A stretch of DNA of 18,671 nucleotides from Cylindrotheca closterium (lineage: Eukaryota > Bacillariophyta > Bacillariophyceae > Bacillariales > Bacillariaceae): positions 1 to 18,671 of the forward strand of contig CAKOGP040001783.1 in NCBI GenBank assembly GCA_933822405.4, read 5' to 3'. The notes beneath the pieces are model-generated. The model saw only the letters and a program-made list of their open reading frames with translations. It ran no database searches and was not told the origin of the DNA. The translations under genes and the position numbers were made by a program. Of this stretch, positions 18,443 through 18,671 are shown piece after piece (the first letter of the stretch is position 1; each line of letters starts with the position of its first letter).

Positions 18443-18671
18443 TCGATAACACGACAAGGGCCCACTATTGAATACAATAGATTTGAAAACACTTTCCTAT
18501 GTGCTTGATAATTGATACTGTGTTTCCCATCACTGTAGCAAATATACTGAATCTACGTGAAAGAAACTAAAAAAGCCCTTTGATTGAACGTCAAAATAGG
18601 AAAGTGACTTCCAACAACAATTTCCCCACATATACTCTTATCAGACCTCTTTATTGATATAAATGTCTTTG
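18443..18671. repeat. Array spacer 4, truncated by the window edge
   Basis: 229 of the expected 245 bases are present, so a further element would start about 17 bases beyond the window if the array continues. Confidence 0.8.

Larger units (their letters stand above)
15335..18671. repeat. Tandem array of alternating element and 245-bp spacer (four units, last one cut by the window edge)
   Basis: Units start at 15335, 16210, 17036 and 17862, giving periods of 875, 826 and 826 bp. Each unit is an element with terminal inverted repeats followed by a 245-bp spacer. By eye, units 2, 3 and 4 look identical; unit 1 has a diverged, 49-bp longer element but the same spacer. The array's left edge coincides exactly with an element end: the DNA left of 15335 is not spacer sequence. 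Open frames inside (for example 16212-16484 and its copies) only mirror the repeats and are not genes. Confidence 0.95.

Noticed and set aside
15335..18671. CRISPR array
   Set aside because: Units are hundreds of bases long with identical spacers and transposon-like ends, in a eukaryotic genome. CRISPR repeats are short with unique spacers.
1..18671. tRNA and rRNA genes
   Set aside because: No cloverleaf-like A/B-box arrangement or rRNA core sequence was noticed on either strand by eye; a covariance-model scan was not possible.

Overview
The window looks like nuclear DNA of a microalga, most likely a diatom or a related stramenopile. The supporting evidence is a Lsi2-type silicon efflux transporter, genes carrying several very short GT-AG introns (61-83 nt), compact gene spacing, and intergenic DNA full of short inverted-repeat elements. 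The species cannot be named from the sequence alone.

Layout. (1) Positions 1-5253 hold no gene I can defend. They contain a 192-bp segment bounded by inverted repeats, a family of foldback elements built on a GAGGAGAAGC(C/G)ACC motif, a 199/200-bp tandem duplication, and a stretch at about 3.5-4.4 kb that may be a decayed or spliced unrecognised gene. (2) Positions 5254-7155, minus strand, encode a Lsi2-like transporter. (3) Positions 7721-9411, minus strand, encode TRAPPC13. I rebuilt it as six exons, including a 23-nt microexon that is needed to keep the frame. (4) Positions 9710-12739, plus strand, encode an unrecognised 1009-aa protein, divergent from TRAPPC13. (5) Positions 12764-15186, minus strand, encode a golgin-84-like coiled-coil Golgi tether. 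I rebuilt it as five exons; the last supplies the C-terminal membrane anchor and lies only 24 bp from the stop codon of the convergent 1009-aa gene. (6) Positions 15335-18671 are a tandem array in which a 581-630 bp element with terminal inverted repeats and many palindromes alternates with a 245-bp spacer. Units 2 and 3 are 826 bp each, unit 1 is 875 bp, and the fourth unit runs off the window edge.

Functionally, TRAPPC13 (a subunit of the metazoan TRAPPIII-type tethering complex) and golgin-84 (an intra-Golgi tether) both act in membrane traffic at the Golgi. They sit on either side of the orphan gene. The Lsi2-like transporter would move silicic acid, or a related metalloid oxyanion, across a membrane. 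The array is the most striking structure. Its organisation (element, spacer, element, beginning exactly at an element end) suggests unequal recombination between two copies of a non-autonomous element, or a young satellite born from one.
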